The notes beneath the pieces were generated by a model. That model saw only the letters and a program-made list of their open reading frames with translations, searched no databases and was not told the DNA's origin. A DNA stretch of 64,000 bases, taken from assembly GCF_009730915.1 (NCBI RefSeq), contig NC_052494.1, positions 930,001 through 994,000 on the forward strand, in the 5' to 3' direction. The position numbers and the translations under genes are program-made. Shown in pieces: positions 24,901 through 38,700 of this stretch; within the stretch, counting starts at the first letter, position 1; each line of letters starts with the position of its first letter. Source of the stretch: Dioscorea cayenensis subsp. rotundata. Lineage: Eukaryota; Streptophyta; Magnoliopsida; Dioscoreales; Dioscoreaceae.

Positions 24901-27900
24901 TCCCGTGAGCTTTGGACTGTATCTTGGTTTACACCAGTTGCCCATCTTTCTTGTTAGCTGTTACTGATTACATGCTATATATTTATGTACTACTAGTCTA
25001 CTACATTACTCATTTTTAGTGTATGCTTTGGTGTTGATTTTTCTTGATTATAGAAAGATTGATAACTTGATCAGTAATAAATTTGCAGGCTTAATTTAAT
25101 GTTTCATACATTGTAAATTGAAAATGAGAGGAGAAATTGCGTGTATACCTCTAGGAAAACATTATATTGCACCTACACCCAAAAAAAAAAAAAATTGAGT
25201 GTGATTTTCAGATTTGTGCATATATATACTAGAGAATTATAGCTTTCCTAGGGTATAAGTACAGTTCAGGTTTTCCTAGGTATTCATGCAAAATAAAATT
25301 GTTTCTGTAAATGCCAAGTGTTACCCTTTTCCGCTTTTTAAATGTACGCTTTGCTTTCATCCTGTTCAATTTTAATCTTTAAGACATTGCGGATTTGTTT
25401 CAAGTGAGAATGCTCTGCCTATAATTTTTAGTAAATGTGAATGATGAATCTTTAATTTTACTTTCTATAAAATGATGTTTTTGTTGCTACTCTACCTTGT
25501 CAGTCTATGCTTCATATTTGATGCTAGTTTTTTGAATTAATATATATAATCTAACAGGCTTTATTTTAAAGAAATTATTTAAAATTTTATTTTAGCAGTC
25601 AAGTTAACTCATCTGTATGAGGGCTTTGCTCAGGTGTTTCCTTGTTATGTTATTAGCTGGTCATTGTAATCAGTGCACCACTGACATGCAATTGTAATTA
25701 TAATCTTCCAGTCCTGTAGGAGAAAACAGAAAAAGTGGTGAGGTCTACAGGCTGTATGATGTTGGAGGCCAGCGCAATGAGAGAAGGAAATGGATTCATC
25801 TATTTGAAGGTGTTACAGCCATCATTTTCTGTGCTGCTATTAGTGAGTAAGTGTTACTATTATATCATTAAGCAGCAACATTCTTTTCCTATGCTAGTAT
25901 CTCACTCAAGTATCCCTTACCAAGAAATTCTCTTAAATTAAATCTTTGTATGTGAGTTTGAAGTGATTCTGAATTTCTTTGATGCCATGATAGCAATTCA
26001 GAGTAACACGACTATGCCCCCTTTTTACCCTGGTGTGAGTAACTAGCCCCATCAAGCTGGGGATACAGTAGTGATCATAGATTGCATCCGGACAACTTTT
26101 GCATTCCCCTTATCAGTGTGGCTGTTAACTGGGGCCTGTCTTTAAAAACTCTGGACTGACACTGGATGTCAGGATAGGATTTAGTTTAGGTTCAGTTGGG
26201 CCTGGAATATATTTAAGGTCTTCAATGTCATATTCAAGTTAAAGGGTTTTGCTTGTATATGAAAGTAAAATCTTTTCCTGCTTTGGTGTTAGTTCAGGAT
26301 ATGCATATGGTTCAAAGTTCTACTTATTTATGCCTTCTGTTGTTTTGCATTCAGACCAAAAATGTACATTTGTGAATGTTGATTGCTTAGATTAATTATT
26401 GGGATGCCACATTAATCTTTGAATAGTGACTCATGGCATTACTGAGGCCAGAATAACTATCCAAAGTATTTCAAAATTTCATGCTTGTTTGTTCAAAACA
26501 AACTTTGCTTGAGCACAGGTTTTGTGTTATAGGTATGATCAGTTGCTTTTTGAGGATGAAACAAAGAACAGAATGATGGAGACTAAAGAACTCTTTGACT
26601 GGGTTCTTAAAGAAACATGTTTTGAGGTCAGTTTATGACCTTTTTTTTATGAAAATTAAGCAGAGTTGATTTGATATAATTCTGAATAACTTTGTGTATT
26701 TCCACCAGAAAACATCATTCATGCTGTTTCTGAATAAGTTTGATATATTTGAGAAGAAGGTTCAAAAGGTGAGTGTTCTGTCCTGAAGTCTCAACAATCA
26801 AAATCAAGTGTATATGCTGATCCTTCTTATTTTATAGGTCCCTTTAAATGTTTGTGAGTGGTTTAAGGATTATCAGCCTATGGCGTCGGGGAAGCAAGAG
26901 GTGGAACATGCTTATGAGTGAGTGACTTAGACCATTCTAGTCTCATTAGCAGATACTTTTTGTGCAAAGGGAAATCTCCAATTTCTTTTCATTTACGCTT
27001 TATTGTTTTTACTTGAGGCTCTCTTTCTCTTAACATATCCTCATTTCGAAAATCTCTATTGTTAGTAGCATTGTACTGAAATGTGGTCTGCTTTCATTTG
27101 GAATAAAATTAGGAGCTGAGATTGGTTTAGGTTCATTTTAGGTTGATTAATGGTGTGTATGTTCAACCTTAAACTCCTACAGATATATAATGCTTGAATC
27201 AAACTTTTTCACTTACGCTTCTAGTCTTCTAGGCCTTGAACTTGTCACAGGTTGGTCTGTCCTATCCCAGAAAGCGTAGTTTAACTTCAGATTTTCAGCT
27301 GTGGTCAAATGTCGAGCTGCTTAGCTTGAAACTTTATTATCATGTTAACCAATACAAAATCATCTCAATTTGAGATCTGGCTTGAGCAGCTAAGTTTTTG
27401 CCAATTTGGGTTCATGCCACAATCTGGTTGTATATCCTCGGTCTATTTTGACCTATTGGGTTGGCTTTCACAGTCCTGTATGAGGCACAATCTTCTCATT
27501 ATCGAGATAACTATTCACCTTTGCATTTGGTCATGATTCTTTGGTTTAAAGACGCTTTGAATCTTTGGTACAAACTTATCAGTAACCTTTTGTGGGGATA
27601 TCACACATTGATCATTCTCTTTCGTTGACATAGTTTATAAGTGAAGGAGGATGCTATTTGTAATGGATAACAAACACCGCACCCTACACCTCCCCGCTGA
27701 TCAGACCAGGACTGGACTGTTTCATAAAATGGTTCTTAATGTTCAATACATAGTAATTATCTGAAATCTGCCTTCTGATGTGTAGGTTTGTCAAAAAGAA
27801 GTTTGAGGAACTCTACTTCCAAAGTAGCAGACCGGATCGCGTAGACAGAGTATTTAAGATCTACAGAACCACTGCATTGGATCAGAAACTTGTAAAGAAA

Positions 27901-27963
27901 ACTTTCAAACTAGTTGATGAGACCCTGAGGAGGAGAAACCTCATTGAGGCTGGCTTGCTATAG
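21917..27963 (+). CDS. GPA1: heterotrimeric G-protein alpha subunit (GPA1/RGA1/D1 type), complete
   Basis: This is the plasma-membrane GTPase alpha subunit that pairs with G-beta/gamma. Thirteen exons: 21917-21979, 22153-22225, 22818-22855, 22930-23019, 23157-23234, 23546-23653, 23928-24029, 24832-24887, 25712-25846, 26533-26626, 26709-26768, 26838-26917 and 27786-27963. They total 1,155 nt (384 residues); Arabidopsis GPA1 has 383. All junctions are GT/AG and in phase. Visible motifs are MGSLCSRQ (myristoylation Gly2, palmitoylation Cys5), GAGESGKST (P-loop), ARVRTSG (switch I with the cholera-toxin-type Arg), [12 protein letters not shown] (switch II), FLNKFD (guanine specificity) and the C-terminal TTALD region. 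[18 protein letters not shown] is closer to rice than to Arabidopsis. No lesion is present. Confidence 0.97.
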
Positions 27964-29700
27964 GCATGTTGTCTCTTTAAGATTTGGAAAACCAAACGTG
28001 AATTTTGCTGCCCATTTATAATTCTTTATCATTCTTTACTTTTGTATCGTTTACTGCTTTCTCTACTGAATCAAGATTGGCCATTCATTTAGTTGACTGG
28101 ACGCCCAAAATTCTGTTTGCACTTTACATCCTGTGGGGATGAAGGTTGACGGGGAAGTGATTGTTTCGTGTACCAAAACACAGAAATAACTGTTTGAAGT
28201 GGGTGGGTGCTTTTTCATGATAAATTATGGTGTGTGCTGATTCTGTGGTCCGCCTAGAATCTCCATGTCACTGGCCTTGTCTATGCCTATGCGGATCATG
28301 TGATTCTCCAACCATAAGTGATGCTATGCCGGGCTCTTTGTTGCAGGCGTCTTTTAATGTTATTGCCTTTATTTTGTAACATATTGTCAAGTCTCTAACA
28401 TCTGATCTGGGGTGGATTGGATTGTATTTTGAGGCTGAGCAAAACACATGCCCTATGCATTCTTTATTTGTTAAAGAGTATGTGTGCATTTTGTGGCTTC
28501 CCGTCCCGTACTGTTCCATGCATGACTTTGTTGTATTTGTCTGTTCAGACTCACGGTATATGGTTAATTAGTCAGCTCTCGCTGCTGGTCACATTTAACT
28601 TGTTTGTAGTCTGGCTTATTAAAATTATTTTTCTTTCTCAACCTAATGGTTGTTTCTGGCTTATTAATATTATTTTTATTTCTCAACCTAATAACTCCAG
28701 TTGTTTTAAGTTTAACATTATTCAAACTTATTTCTACGCTAAACTAAACCTTGAACTACTAAGAAATATTCAGTGCCTCTACAAATTTAAGACTCTTGAA
28801 AAACATATTATTGTGTTCCGTAGACAGAATAAAAATTCATGAATACCCAGAATGGTTGCTTGTCTAATAAAATACAGCACATTAGCCCACCACCAAATTA
28901 AAGGACAATAATTAGAAAAGCAACAATGAGTTCTTGCTCACGAGACTTCGATAATGTGGTATATCCACTTAAAAAACAAAAAGCAAGGCCACCACTCGGA
29001 TTTATCAGAAAGCTCATGTATGGCAGGACATTTAATTGGGAAATTGATGCACTGATAAGTGATAACCACAAACACCCAAAACAATTACATAACATTTGAA
29101 AATAGGTTGGACATCACAGAGCCCAACCATCTTATCAATTCACAGGATTACGTATGCACTTATCCTATAAAATGATGAATCCAATACAAAATCATTCTCA
29201 ACATAGACAAATAATTGTCTTTTAATAATTGCTTTTCACAAGTCAATCACCATTTGGCTAGCAACCCACAAATGAAGCATTGTCTATATCATAATTGTCT
29301 TTTAACAATTGTTTTTCACAAGTCAATCAAAAAACACTGTAGCATATCCAGGTCATATCGAAATAATAAGTCATCAGCTAAGCCCACCAGGTACAAAGTA
29401 CTCCAAGATAGACAAGTCAAACAATTTTCTAAAATTATTTAATAAATTAGTAGACAATGACTCTTAGTGTCCCTTGACCAGATCTAAGAGCCACTCAGCC
29501 ATGTTTTATCCTTCTCTCTCATGGATTAAGGATGGGTTAATTTACCCCATAATATATATCTTCTTCCGAGCCACAGCCATCCCATCCTTTGGGCCATCTT
29601 AAAAGCCTTGATCATTAAATTAGAAATAAAAAATAGAGTTGAATATGAGAAGGTCCTGAGTTTCACTGCCAGCTAGACCTACTTGATTTTGATAGCGCAC
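27964..29700. other. intergenic region between G-alpha and NRT3
   Basis: It holds the 3' untranslated region of the G-alpha gene and AT-rich sequence. A 45-bp-class direct repeat with an 80-bp offset occurs near 29,212-29,255 and 29,292-29,335 (shared words AATTGTCTTTTAA and CACAAGTCAATCA). No gene is evident. Confidence 0.5.
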
Positions 29701-29706
29701 CTTGTC

Positions 29707-29714
29707 TATAAATA
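29707..29714 (+). promoter_or_regulatory. TATA box of the NRT3-like gene
   Basis: TATAAATA lies about 93 bp before the start codon, a normal spacing for a plant core promoter with a short leader. Confidence 0.6.
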
Positions 29715-29806
29715 GGAGGGTTTTCATTGGGCTCCGCATCAATAAGCAAGAGCCGAGCCTACAAGAAAAAAAAACACCGTTTTGGAGGCTCAAGGGCAAC
29801 GAAAAG

Positions 29807-31301
29807 ATGGCTGGCCACTTCTGCTTTCCTTCTGCTGCTATGGTTCTTCTTATCTTCGTTTGTTTTGTGGGAAGAGCTATTGGAGGAGTCTACTTCTCAA
29901 CACTTCCAAGGACTCTCGCTGTGACTGCATCCCCTAAGCAAGGGCAAGGTACCTGGCTTTTAAATAATTTCTTTTCTTTTTCCTTTTCTTTTTCCTTTTC
30001 CATCTCTTGTAAAAAGATATTAGGATGAATAGAGGTATTGAATTCTTTATTAAAAAAAAATAGCGGTATTGATTTGTGATTCAATCAGAAGAGAAAATTT
30101 TGCTTTTGCATCTTTTTTTCATTAGTTTCTATACGCATATCTATTAGGGTTTTTAACAAAATGGCCACACGCGGCATATTAGGGTTTTTACTGTTTTGTG
30201 ATTCAATGGGAAAAAGAAATTTTTTTTTTTTTTTTGGTGACTTTTTGTATTTGTTTCTAACTTTCTATAGGCATATATATTAGTCTGTTTTGACTGTTTT
30301 AAGGAATAGAGCATCTACCTCAACAAGCGGATGGCGTGCTGACTTGATTTTATTATTCTTCTTTGTGTTTCACAAAACTTTTCAAGTTATGAAAGGCCAC
30401 AAGTATTAATTTCGTCGACTGCTTGTGATAGCAACGTAGTTTTCTCAATATTTTAGTAATCAGAAATTATCACCTTCTAGGTACTTACCGGGGAAGTACA
30501 CGATTAGCTAGAGTGTGGGAAAAAAACATCCATTTTTAAATTATTAGCACTCTTTATTACGTCATTTAGAGTATAAGTCCAACAGGTCCTGAATAGAAGA
30601 TGTGTCTTCTTTCATTAGTTTATGAATCCCATTGTTTTCATTAAACCAACCAAGTTCATTATCGATGACAGAAAAAAGCCAAAAAAAAAAAAGGGATCAT
30701 ATTACATGTGTGTAATGGTCAACATGGTACTAGGGTTCTGCTAAATACATAAATTTCAAAAACTTATTCGATCTCTTAATTAGTTCATCTTTGAAATTAA
30801 CAATTAATTAATTTCAATTCAGTGTTGATGGCTGGAGTTGACAAGCTAAAAGTTTCATGGGGACTGAACCAGACGGAAAAAGAAGGAACCGATGAGGCAT
30901 ATAAAAAGGTCAAAGTGAAGCTCTGTTATGCACCGGTGAGCCAGCAGAACCGAGGATGGCGAAAGACCGAGGACGATCTGAAGAAGGACAAGACATGCCA
31001 AAATACCATCACAACACAACCCTACACCAAGAATCCTAACCCTAGTTCCTTTGAATACATCCTTGAACGTGACCTTCCATCGGCTAGTTACTTTGTAAGG
31101 GCCTATGTGCTTGATGGCAATGACAAGGAGGTGGGCTATGGACAAACCACTGATGCCCAAAAGGCAACAAACTTGTTTCAGGTTATTTCGATCACAGGGC
31201 GCCATGCATCACTTGACATTGCTGCTGCATGCTTCTCTGCATTCTCAGTCGTTTCATTGATCTTTTTCTTTGTGAAAGAGAAAAGAAAGGCTAAGAAGTA
31301 G
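29807..31301 (+). CDS. NRT3: high-affinity nitrate transporter-activating protein (NRT3/NAR2), complete
   Basis: NRT3/NAR2 is the small membrane partner that stabilises NRT2 nitrate transporters at the plasma membrane. Exons are 29807-29948 and 30823-31301, joined in phase, for 206 residues. Residues 1-25 form a signal peptide. Conserved family blocks follow: VKVKLCYAPVSQQNRGWRKT, LKKDKTC, LERDLPSASYFVRAY, YGQTTDAQKATNLF and ISGRHASLDIA-like text (here ITGRHASLDIAA). A transmembrane helix (AFSVVSLIFFFV) and a basic tail (KEKRKAKK) end the protein. Length and layout match the family. No lesion is seen. The intron has a CTTTT-rich tract near 29,968-30,003. Confidence 0.95.
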
Positions 31302-33548
31302 ATACATACATGACTTTACCCTTTAGTGTACGTGAACGGTTCATGAGACACAATAAGGGGAAGATATATAAACTGTCCCTTCTGTGACTGTCTCTTTCTT
31401 AATTTGTTCTTTAGCTTATATTTGATGTTAGATTAATTCGGTTTTAATTATATATATGATGTAATGAAGTATGCGATCTTATTAATTAGTTTTTGTTGAA
31501 CTATCATATATATTTCAAAGTTATCTGCTGATATATATGGCTTGTTGTCGATTGCATAGTTCTAATTAGACCAGGACAACATTTTCTTCCCTAACAATTA
31601 ATCCTATTATTCATCTGTTTATTATTCTAACCATGCCATGCGTCCAACTATCAGTTAACAAACTTAAATGCGCTTATTATTAGCTAACTGTATTTGTTCT
31701 GAGGATTTGTCTAGAACTTAAAACTTGAATGAAACGTGGCCCACTCTGATGATACATGACTCAGTTTGAAGAGAACTTGATACAAATTAATTAAGGGGAA
31801 TACGGCTTAGTTTGCTTTGATGAATTTTTTGCATCCTCGAAGTTGCATTACGAAATTATTTTCTTCTTCTACATTAGGGTGTAAATCAAGTTGATGTGCT
31901 TGTCTTTCCTTGTCACACGCACACTTTTTTCTTTTTTTTGCTGGAAAGAAAAGCTACTGGGCAGCAATTTATTGAATAAGAATATACAAGACAGGTTTAA
32001 GTTACAACACTAGCTAAACTTAAAAATACCAACAAACTCTAACTTTCCATATAATACACGAGATTTTAAAAGACGGAATAATTATTCTGATTATTTGTTT
32101 GATTTATAAATAATGTGGGAGTACAACACAATAGGCTGATAAGTTATGACATAGTTTAGAAATTATTTAGTACCACTAAAACCTATATATAGTAGATGGG
32201 TCACGTTCACTGGCTACATCATACACAAACAGTTAAAGTACAGTACAAGTGCTTGTGTGTTCAATGTTTGATTTTCATTGAACAGTACAGAACACAAAAT
32301 AGTAAATTATGATAAAGCATTTTTATTATTCTAGATTTATTTTATAATAAAAAAACATACAATAATATTTTATGAAAATCTTATCAAATTTTACAACGCC
32401 CATCAACAGCAACAACTTAAGAAAATTAACATAATTTTAGAAACATTTAATCCACAACAAACAAACTTTCATTAATATCTTAATCCTAAAATACAAATAA
32501 ATAGATAGATAAATAAATAAAATTATAAATAGATAAATAAATAGATAAATAAACAAATAATTTTTAAAAAGATAAATAAATAGATAAATAAATAAATAAG
32601 TAACATAAAATAAATCATGTTATCACTTCTTAATGAGTAGTGTGATTTTTAATTTTAAACAGGACAATTCATAAATTGTTCTGTACTATTTTTGTACCAT
32701 GATCTTAGCGATACAAAAAAATTAAAAAGTTGTGATGCACCGATTAAGTAGTTTGTGCTGTATTCCATCTCATTTGTAAATCAAATGCATAACAATAGAT
32801 GTCCTGTGCTGTCCTATAAAATTTTGCGTATCAAACGGACAAAATCCTCAAATTGCCTTTTTGTTAATTTAATTTGGGTATTGATTTTTTTGGATGGAGA
32901 TAATTTTTTTTTTTGGGGTTCATATTGAAGTTTTTATTAATTAATTAAACCAATATTTAGTGTTTATTTATAAATAAAAAAATTCAGTGAATTATTTATG
33001 AAAATCTATTTTTTTTTACTTTCGATATTTTTTTCATCAAATTATTAATTAGTGGTAATGATTTTAATTAAGAAATAATTATTATTAAATAATAAAAATT
33101 AAGGGATGAATATTGAAATGGCGAGAAATTATTATAAAGTATTGTAATTTTTTTATCACAAAATATATAATAATATAAAGGATATTATTGTAATTTTGTA
33201 ATTTTTTTTTTGTTATATAGTATGTAAATCAAACAATTGAAATAATAAATAAAAAAAATTATATTATCCATTGAATATCAAATATAGTATTACTTAATCA
33301 CTTGTAGGGTTAACATTGCTACGGAGACTAATTGATTGCTTTCGTTAGCCAATAGGGTAGATCTCAACACCCTGAAAATACAATGAACAAAAGCCGGATA
33401 ATTGAAATTATATTGAGTTCATTCTACAAGGTGTGCGCGCTCCAATTGATGCACATATGTTCAGTTTAATATCTCTATTATTGTTATGTGAAGACAAGTA
33501 CTCCCACTTTGCATGCTACATGTTTCATTAAAGTCTTCCGAGAGAAGA
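31302..33548. other. AT-rich intergenic region
   Basis: No coding sequence is recognisable. A tetranucleotide tract built from AAATAGATAAATAAAT-type units spans about 32,490-32,605. T-rich and A-rich homopolymers are frequent between 32,880 and 33,260. Confidence 0.6.
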
Positions 33549-35335
33549 TTTTATTTTATTTTATTTTAAAAGGCGTATAAACCACATTCATTAAAATAAA
33601 AGAAAGAAGATACGATACCCGTCAGAACTAGTGAACACAAAAGAGCAACAATTGACAGAATAACCCACTAGATGTGAGCACAAAAAGAAAACACCAGACC
33701 AAAAGACTAGAAAGATGGCTAAGAATCACACCTCACATAGAAGCTAGCCCAAACCCTGATCAGAAGTCCTATCACCAGAAGCTTCTTCACTGGTGGAATC
33801 ATCATAGGGGCCATAAAAAGCCAAACTGTGACGGATTGTGGATATATGCTCCTCAAACTTCACGTGCTGTGAGACGGGGGCTGCAGAAAACCACGAGATC
33901 AATACATGAGCCATTTTTGAAATAACTGACTGAGAAGATGAGGAGATAACACTAAAAATGCAAACATTTTTAGAAAGCCAGATAATCCACACAATAGCTT
34001 TAACAATGATGCCACCCAAAACCCGTTGAGAAGGTCTAAGCCTGAATCACCAGGAGCCCCACACATCCGACATTGAGAATGAGGGATTAGGTAGGACAAA
34101 AAGCTGCAAGACAAAATTCCAAAACTGGAATCACAAACTAACATTGACGAAAGAAATGATCCACTAATTCGCTGCCAGCGTGACAAAGAACACAAGTAGA
34201 GGTGGGGAGCTTCTTACATCTTTTGATGGCTAAGTTTTCCAGGGTTAGGATCTTATTTCTCCAAGAAAGCCAATTGAAGATGCTAACCTTCCGCGGGCTT
34301 AAAGAGTCCCCCCTCCGCCCGGCGCGAAAGACCACCATTTCCTATCTCCCTCGTGATCACTCTCACTTAGAACAAAGCGATCTAAGAAACGCTCCACCTT
34401 CGAATCCTCCCTGAATGGAGCTTGTTCTAACCAGTGGAACAGCTCCCTAACAGTGTAAGCCGTCTTGCGAAACACATCAAGCCAAATGTTCATTAGAGCA
34501 CATCCAAATAACCAATTGTCCCGCTAAAATAACAACCGAGAGCCATTTTGAATAATTTGATTGATACACCCCCTAAAAACCAGCGGACAGCTGAAGATGC
34601 CACTCCAGAAAAAGACTACCCAACTTAGACATCGGATGAACAAATTCCAATCAGAAACACGTTATTATAGCATACCATCGGCTAACCACACCAGTTCCCA
34701 TCAGTTGTCAACTTCCACCACCACTTCCCAAGGAGGGCAAGATTAAAATCATTCATGTCCAGGATACCCCACCCTCCTAACTCCCGTGGTCGGTAGCTAT
34801 TCTTTCAACAGATCAACCGACATTTAGGATTATCAATGTTAGGACCGGACCAGAGGAAGTCCCTTCTAATTATGTCAATAGCCTTAATGACCCAGCTCGT
34901 AAGACGAAAGATGGACATCTAGTACGTTGGAATGGTGGACAAAACAAAGTTCATCAGGGTTAATCTGCCACCTAACGATAGTTGGCGAGCCTTCCAGGAG
35001 GTCAGGTGCCCACGAACCTTTGCAATAAGGGCTTCCCAATCTTGCTTCCGCAGCTTTTTTTCCGAAATTGAGATACCAAGATAAGTGACAGGAAGGTAAC
35101 CTATAGCACAGCTGAGGGTTAACAATTCAGCAAAATCTAGAAGTTAGAACATTCTAGAAGAGAAGAGACAAGTCTTTGAGAAATTAGTTTCAAATCCCAA
35201 CAAACCTTCAAAAAGATATAACAACAACTTGATGATTTTAAAGTACATCCGTAACAAGTACGAAAAGTAAAGGAGAATAGATTTCCCTGTCTCAATCCTC
35301 GACGATAACAAGATTTTAGTTCTGGCTTGTTATAT
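33545..35335 (-). mobile_element. 5'-truncated LINE (non-LTR retrotransposon), 3' half
   Basis: On the minus strand, from 5' to 3', are RT motif text GLRQGN, KIIKLLLYLFEGLLG, NFSKTCLFSS, YLPVTYLGISISEKKLRK, WKARQLSLGGRLTL, RRDFLWSGPN and LGGWGILDMNDFN. A zinc-binding RVT domain follows: IFNWLSWRNKILTLENL, then CVLCHAGSELVDHFF. The 3' end carries an (AAAAT)-type tail, seen as TTTTATTTTATTTTA at about 33,549-33,565. The frame is broken many times. The region between the GLRQG motif and KIIKLL is shorter than in relatives and lacks the FADD catalytic motif. Confidence 0.85.
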
Positions 35336-35719
35336 TTTTATATTATGTAATACGCTCTATAAGTTTTTTGTTTTATCTTCAAATGTCTTAATATCATGAC
35401 AGATCATGTTTTGATGAAACTTCTAGCCATAAAGACTTATATTAGACCTAAATAAAAAAAAAAGGGAAGAATCAGTCAATCAGAAAATTAAAAAACCAAT
35501 TAAAGGTATATGAGTAATTTATTATCTGCATAATTTTTTGAAATTTATTGAGGAAAATTTATTGAAATTTATTGAAATTTGTTATACGTGGAAAATTTAG
35601 TAATTTATTATATACAACAAATTATCTTGTGCCGTATAGTTTTTTTAGTTTAGTAATTTATTACATGAGGCAAATTTATTGGCATTTGTTATACACCATA
35701 GACAACAATTACACCGGCA

Positions 35720-38700
35720 GCCTTAATTGTCTCATCAAAGTCTTCAATCTGTTATATCCCTTTGGAAGCGTCTTCCTCCCTCTTTTGAGCGTCCTGAGCG
35801 TCCTCTTCCACCTCCTCACCCCTCTTGCCATGGCAAGCAGGGGCCAAATCCCCCAGTCCACTACCACTCATCCCTCCCCACCTTCTTGGGCTCAAATCGC
35901 TCCAAAGCCACCCCCTTCATGCGTCCCTCCCTCTCGCACAATCCCATGATCCTCAACAAACTTAAGGAAACTACTTCGAGTTCATCAAGCTAGATCACGA
36001 TACTCTAAACAGAGCCCGTCTGCGCTTCCAACACTCACTCTTCGGGAAATTCTTCGGGAAACCCCCTTTGTTTGAACAAGTGAAAACCATACTGTTCATT
36101 AAAAATGGGAGAAAAATTGGAGAAATCCCGATTTCGGATCTTCCAAATGGTTTTTATCCTTATTCATCTGTCTTGATAATCATTGCTCGACGCCTTCATT
36201 GAAGGACCTTGGACCATTAATGGTATTATTCTTCAACTGTCTCCTTGGCGCCCTTACTTTGAACCTACGTTCACCAAGCTTACTACGGCAGCAATTTGGC
36301 TCCAGCTGCATAACCTACCTATCGAATTCTGGAGCGGGGATACCCTTGAGACTATTACTGGTCACCTTGGAAACCTTCTGAAAATTGACGAGCTTACTCT
36401 TTCCCTTACTCGAACCAAGTATGCCAGAGTTTGCCTTGAACTTGATCTCTCCAAACCTCTTTGCAAGGGCTTCTGGCTTGGAGACGACCATCATCGTGTG
36501 TTCATTATAGTTCAGTATGAACGTCTTCCAACCTTTTGTTACTCTTGCGGAGTTATTGGCCATGGTTCTAATTCTTGTAGCCGGGTTCCAGCAACTGGGA
36601 GGGCGAAAGCCTTTCAGCCCTCTCGTGTTACACGAGAGAAGGAGGTTAGGCCGGAAACCCTACCCATAGATGCTGGAACTAGTGCTATGAACTCTGCTCT
36701 ACCCTCCAATGCTAATAGCGATGTTACCCCAACAACCTTTGAGTGTCCTGAGATTGACACTGATTTTGGCCCTTGGCTTCTCGTGACTCGCCGGCGTGGC
36801 CCTTCCCGTTCCCGTGGCTGTGGTGCCCGCACCCCTAACGAGAACGATGGATCGGCAGCCGTCCCGAGAAACGATGACCGCTCATCCCGAGGTTTCTCTG
36901 GTCATAGCATACGTGGCGGCTTACGTGGCGAGTCGAGCGGGCGGCGTCCCCGCCTCCTCAGTCACCCTCGCCCACTTCCCCATGCATTGAATTCTATGCT
37001 CACTCCCGACAATCCTGCTCTCTGCCGACCCGTCCAGTTGTCCCGCCGATTGTGTCTTGGAACTCGAGAAGCACCACGCCTTTGCTTCTCGGGACTCCAC
37101 CCAACACACCGATTTGTCTACTACATCGTTTCAAAAGACTTAGTGGAGGTTTCTCATCCTATCGCGACACCCTTGAAGTCCCATCCCAAAGCAAGTGAGC
37201 CGTTGGATCGTCGACACTCTTCCCCACCCCCTGTCCTTTTGACTTCTCTTGCAGAAAATCCTCTTCTCAAGACACTCGACCCCTAATCTAGAACACTCTT
37301 TGCTTGTCTCTCAAGTTACCATGACTTTGGAAGATGGCTCCATGGAAGAGGATTCGATCGGGGAAGATGGTAACTCGAGATGACTCGATGCCCGGGATGT
37401 CGAGAGGATGAGCCCGATGATCATATGACCTTGGACCCGATGATCAAGAAGAAGCCCGTCGAGTCGCTCTCATACTGCAAAGGGCTCTCTCTTAGATGTG
37501 GAGTCTCTTAAGAAAGGAAGATTGGGCCCGGGGAACCCAGTCACCCTTGATTTCGCTTCTTCTTTCCCATTTTGGGTGTCTCTATTCTTATCACTTGTTT
37601 ATGATGAGCTATAATAAGATTTGTTGTTGGAATTGCGGTCTCTCTTCCCGGGAAACCCCGGCCCGAATATTTCGTCTTCTCCGTCGGGAAAGAGCTTGCC
37701 TTACTCTGCTTAGTGGAAACCAGAGCTAACCCTACTCGCGTTGGTAAGTTCTGTTCGAAACTCCCCAAGTCTTGGGATTGGGCTACTATTCTCTCGAGGG
37801 CTTTTCGGGAGGCATTTTTGGTCTCACTGGAAAAAGTCTAGGTATTGTGACTCCTATTGCTTACTCTCGTCGAGTTCTTCATCTGGTGATCTCCTCTAAT
37901 TCTTTATCCAAAGTTATTATTTCTGTTGTTTATAATTCTAACCGAGTTTCCTCTCAGTGATGCGGTTTGGAGCGAGCTTTTCAAAAAAATTTCAGTCTTT
38001 TCGCTTCCCTTGGTTAATTATTGGTGATTTCAACTCTATTTTATTTCCGAATGAACACAAAGGGGGTCGCTTTTACTACTATTACCGTAAAGCTGCTTTT
38101 TTCCGTGGTTTTATTAATGATAACAACCTTTTTGATCTCAATTTCATCGGGTCCCCTTTTACTTGGTGTAACAATCAACAGGGTTTAGCACGTCGCTGGG
38201 CCCGGCTTGATCGTTGTATTGTTAATCTCGATTGGATTTCTTATTTTAAAAAATATTCTCTTTCTCATCTCTCCCGAAGCTTTTCTGATCATGCTCCTCT
38301 CGTTTTGTCGGTTTCTTTACACGATTCTACTAAGCACTATTTGTTCAGATTTGATAATTTTTGGTTGGATTTTTCTGGGTGCCATAATTCTGTGAGAGAT
38401 GCTCTTCGGTCCCCTGCTCACGGTAACCCCCTTCATGTCCTAACGCACTTATTATCCTGCATTAGATTCAAGCTTAATATTTGGAAAAGATCTGGTGTTA
38501 ACTCTTTAGAACAAGCTCTTATTCAGACTGAATCTAATATCTCTTATTTAGAAAGCAGGGATGGGTCTATTGCTTCCCAATCTTCCCTGTCAATTGAATA
38601 TGCCAGACTTGCTGCAATTCAGTCAAATCTCTATTAAGTGGGCTCGCTGGGCTCGTCTCCTTTGGGTTTCGATGGAGATAAAAAAATACGCATTTCTTCC

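Noticed and set aside
28417..28842. 141-codon plus-strand open frame after the G-alpha gene
   Set aside because: It starts within the gene's 3' region, has repetitive hydrophobic text and no family resemblance; probably chance.
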